Shown: positions 62,724 to 64,000 of the stretch, piece after piece | Layout of the letters: every line of letters begins with the position of its first letter | How positions within the stretch are numbered: the stretch's first letter is position 1 | From: JBNAGF01 sp049801055 | GTDB lineage: Bacteria; Pseudomonadota; Alphaproteobacteria; Rhodobacterales; Rhodobacteraceae | Direction: 5' to 3' | Assembly: GCF_049801055.1 (NCBI RefSeq) | Contig: NZ_JBNAGF010000012.1 | Span: 1-64,000, forward strand | Length of the DNA stretch: 64,000 nucleotides | Program-made: the position numbers and the translations under genes | Notes under the pieces: generated by a model | Database searches by the model: none | What the model was told of the DNA's origin: nothing | What the model saw: only the letters and a program-made list of their open reading frames with translations

Positions 62724-63044
62724 GAAACCTATGACTACTACGGTCGAGACGGAGTCAAAGGCCCGGTGGCGGTTCCGACCTTCACCAACGCGCATATCGG
62801 TGACCAGGGCATGCAATCTCTGATCTCCATCGGCGAGCACTATGCCGACAAGATCGTGCAGCCTTCGCTGACCATTTACAGCAAGTCGGCCTTCACCGCG
62901 ATTTGCTCAACCGCGTTCGTCGAGAAACTGACCAACGAGCACAAGGAGCTGGCCTTTGACGAGTTCAGCCATGTTGACTTCTACTACACGCCGGAGGCCG
63001 TGAAAGCATCGACTGATGCTGTGGCTGAGTTCTTCAACGCATAA
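62724..63044 (+). pseudogene. C-terminal fragment of an alpha/beta-hydrolase-like protein
   Basis: About 107 residues resemble the end of a hydrolase-like protein (VPTFTNAHIGDQGMQSLISI, then HVDFYYTPEAVKASTDAVAEF). No start with a ribosome site exists; a GTG at 62766 is in frame but unsupported. The N-terminal two thirds are lost at the same point where the AraC fragment ends. Confidence 0.6.
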
Positions 63045-63208
63045 ACCCATTGGTGGAGGTCGTAGCAATCTGACCTCCGCCTTCTCCGGCAAATAGGCAG
63101 ACAATGGTGCGATGCCAAGCATCTGCCCTAAGCCAACGTTTGCCGTACCTATTCGGCCGAACGGTGCAGCAATTCCGATGGAATTTTCAGGCCCGGTCCG
63201 CTTAGAGG

Positions 63209-63586
63209 TCAACTCGACTTCTTCCGGTCGTATTGCATGCGAAACTGCCTGACTTCATCCATCTGCTCATGCGACCAGAAGACAAGTGGCTTGAGCATCT
63301 CGAGTAAACTGCGGCCCAAAGGCGTCAATTCATAGGATACGGCCACTGGTGGCCCTGGATCGACAGTGCGGGTCAGGTAACCGTCACGCTGCAATCCACG
63401 CAGGTTTTCGGTCAGTACACTTTGTGTGACGTCTCCGATGCAGCGCTTGAGGTCGCCAAAGCGTTTCGGCTCATCCTCCAGCGCAAGGATGATGATCATT
63501 CGCCATTTGCCCGTCACATTGGACAGCACGGAGCGAATGGCGCAGTTGGACGCTTCAGCTTTGTTAGCAACACCTATTGGTAGCAT
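63209..63586 (-). CDS. HxlR-family transcriptional regulator
   Basis: This 125-residue regulator has the HxlR winged helix: C15 (NCAIRSVLSNVTGKWRM), KRFGDLKRCIGDVTQSVLTENL and the wing DGYLTRTVDPGPPVAVSYELTPLG. Members often sense redox or aldehyde stress through the N-terminal cysteine. It is divergent from the SnoaL-like gene, which it likely controls. Confidence 0.88.
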   Translation of the reverse strand: MLPIGVANKAEASNCAIRSVLSNVTGKWRMIIILALEDEPKRFGDLKRCIGDVTQSVLTENLRGLQRDGYLTRTVDPGPPVAVSYELTPLGRSLLEMLKPLVFWSHEQMDEVRQFRMQYDRKKSS

Positions 63587-63713
63587 CTCAATCTCTGGTA
63601 GTGTTTCAAAACTTGCCTACACAGTAATCCAGTGCCACCCTCTGCGCAACACCTTGATACTATGTCTGGTAGTGTTGGGCATACCTAGTCAGTTTAAAGT
63701 ACGTAATTGCAAT

Positions 63714-63734
63714 GTGGTACTGTTTTGATACCAC
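63714..63734. promoter_or_regulatory. Candidate HxlR operator
   Basis: GTGGTA (63714-63719) and TACCAC (63729-63734) form a perfect six-base dyad with a nine-base spacer, 33 bases before the SnoaL-like start. Its position between divergent genes suits an HxlR site. Confidence 0.45.
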
Positions 63735-63767
63735 GTAGTGAGAGGATACGAATCGAAAGGTAAAACC

Positions 63768-64000
63768 ATGTCTCCCACAGAACTCGTCATCGCCCTTTTC
63801 ACCGCGGCCTTCATCGAACACGACCCGGAAGCGACGCGGCAACTGGTTACGCCGGACTATGTTCAACACAACCCACAGATCCCGACCGGCGCCGACGGGC
63901 TGGTAGGCTTGATACCTCTGGTCGAGCAATCCGGGATGACTGCAACCAACCATAGGATCATTACCGAAGGTGACATGGTCGTGCTGCACAGCACTTTTGA
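63768..64000 (+). CDS. SnoaL-like protein (partial, cut by window end)
   Basis: The first 77 residues are visible (MSPTELVIALFTAAFIEHDP, TPDYVQHNPQIPTGADGL), the SnoaL/NTF2-like fold of small ester-cyclase-like or polyketide-cyclase-like proteins. GAAAGG precedes the ATG. The C-terminus lies outside the window. Confidence 0.75.
   Translation, partial: MSPTELVIALFTAAFIEHDPEATRQLVTPDYVQHNPQIPTGADGLVGLIPLVEQSGMTATNHRIITEGDMVVLHSTF

Noticed and set aside
1..64000. tRNA or rRNA genes
   Set aside because: No cloverleaf with the conserved GGTTCGA-type T-loop and matching acceptor stem was noticed in any gap.

Overview
The window looks like the chromosome of a marine Roseobacter-group alphaproteobacterium (Rhodobacteraceae; Ruegeria-like is my guess). 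The reasons are GC-rich coding sequence, a complete beta-hydroxyaspartate cycle operon, a xanthine dehydrogenase operon with an NCS2 permease, and many LysR/AraC/DeoR-regulated catabolic modules. I see no tRNA, rRNA or CRISPR array.

Left part (1-31,100) is mostly catabolic. It holds bhcABCD (glyoxylate assimilation) with a strong terminator-like hairpin between bhcC and bhcD; a LysR gene divergent from xdhABC plus permease; an SDR-like protein with a degenerate active site next to a divergent LysR gene; glpR-glpD-glpK; a tandem pair of D-amino-acid-oxidase-like flavoenzymes; and a cluster mixing a subtilisin-like protease, two class III nucleotide cyclases (one with TolB-like/TPR parts, one with SAM, AAA and TPR parts), a PAP2/haloperoxidase-like protein with a DAR tripeptide repeat, a DUF4242 protein and a BBE-type flavoprotein.

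Middle part (31,300-43,200). A periplasmic nitrate reductase operon, napAGHBC, runs on the minus strand. It stops abruptly inside the napA signal-peptide region and no napD follows, which looks like a rearrangement breakpoint. Next comes an uptake/hydrolysis module: OprB-like porin, DUF3299 protein, secreted amidohydrolase, AraC regulator and DcaP-like porin.

Right part (43,400-58,900) is the most unusual. It holds a Tn7-like transposition operon, tnsA-tnsB-tnsC-tniQ, with stop/start overlaps at every junction. Downstream, a tightly coupled minus-strand operon encodes a protein of unknown fold, a Cys-rich zinc-knuckle protein, a Lon-like AAA+ ATPase with no protease domain, two very small proteins and a 1120-residue fusion of a PLD-type nuclease motif with an SF2 helicase. 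I read this operon as a candidate undescribed anti-mobile-element defence system carried in an island. The transposon ends could not be paired with confidence.

The last part (58,900-64,000) has a secreted arylsulfatase with a small partner gene, a divergent winged-helix/TPR membrane protein, two fused gene fragments, an HxlR regulator and a SnoaL-like gene cut by the window end. A short sequence related to GCTCGCAGCCCAATGCGGAC recurs at module borders (37.3, 43.2, 58.8 and 62.5 kb), suggesting that the right half was assembled piecewise.
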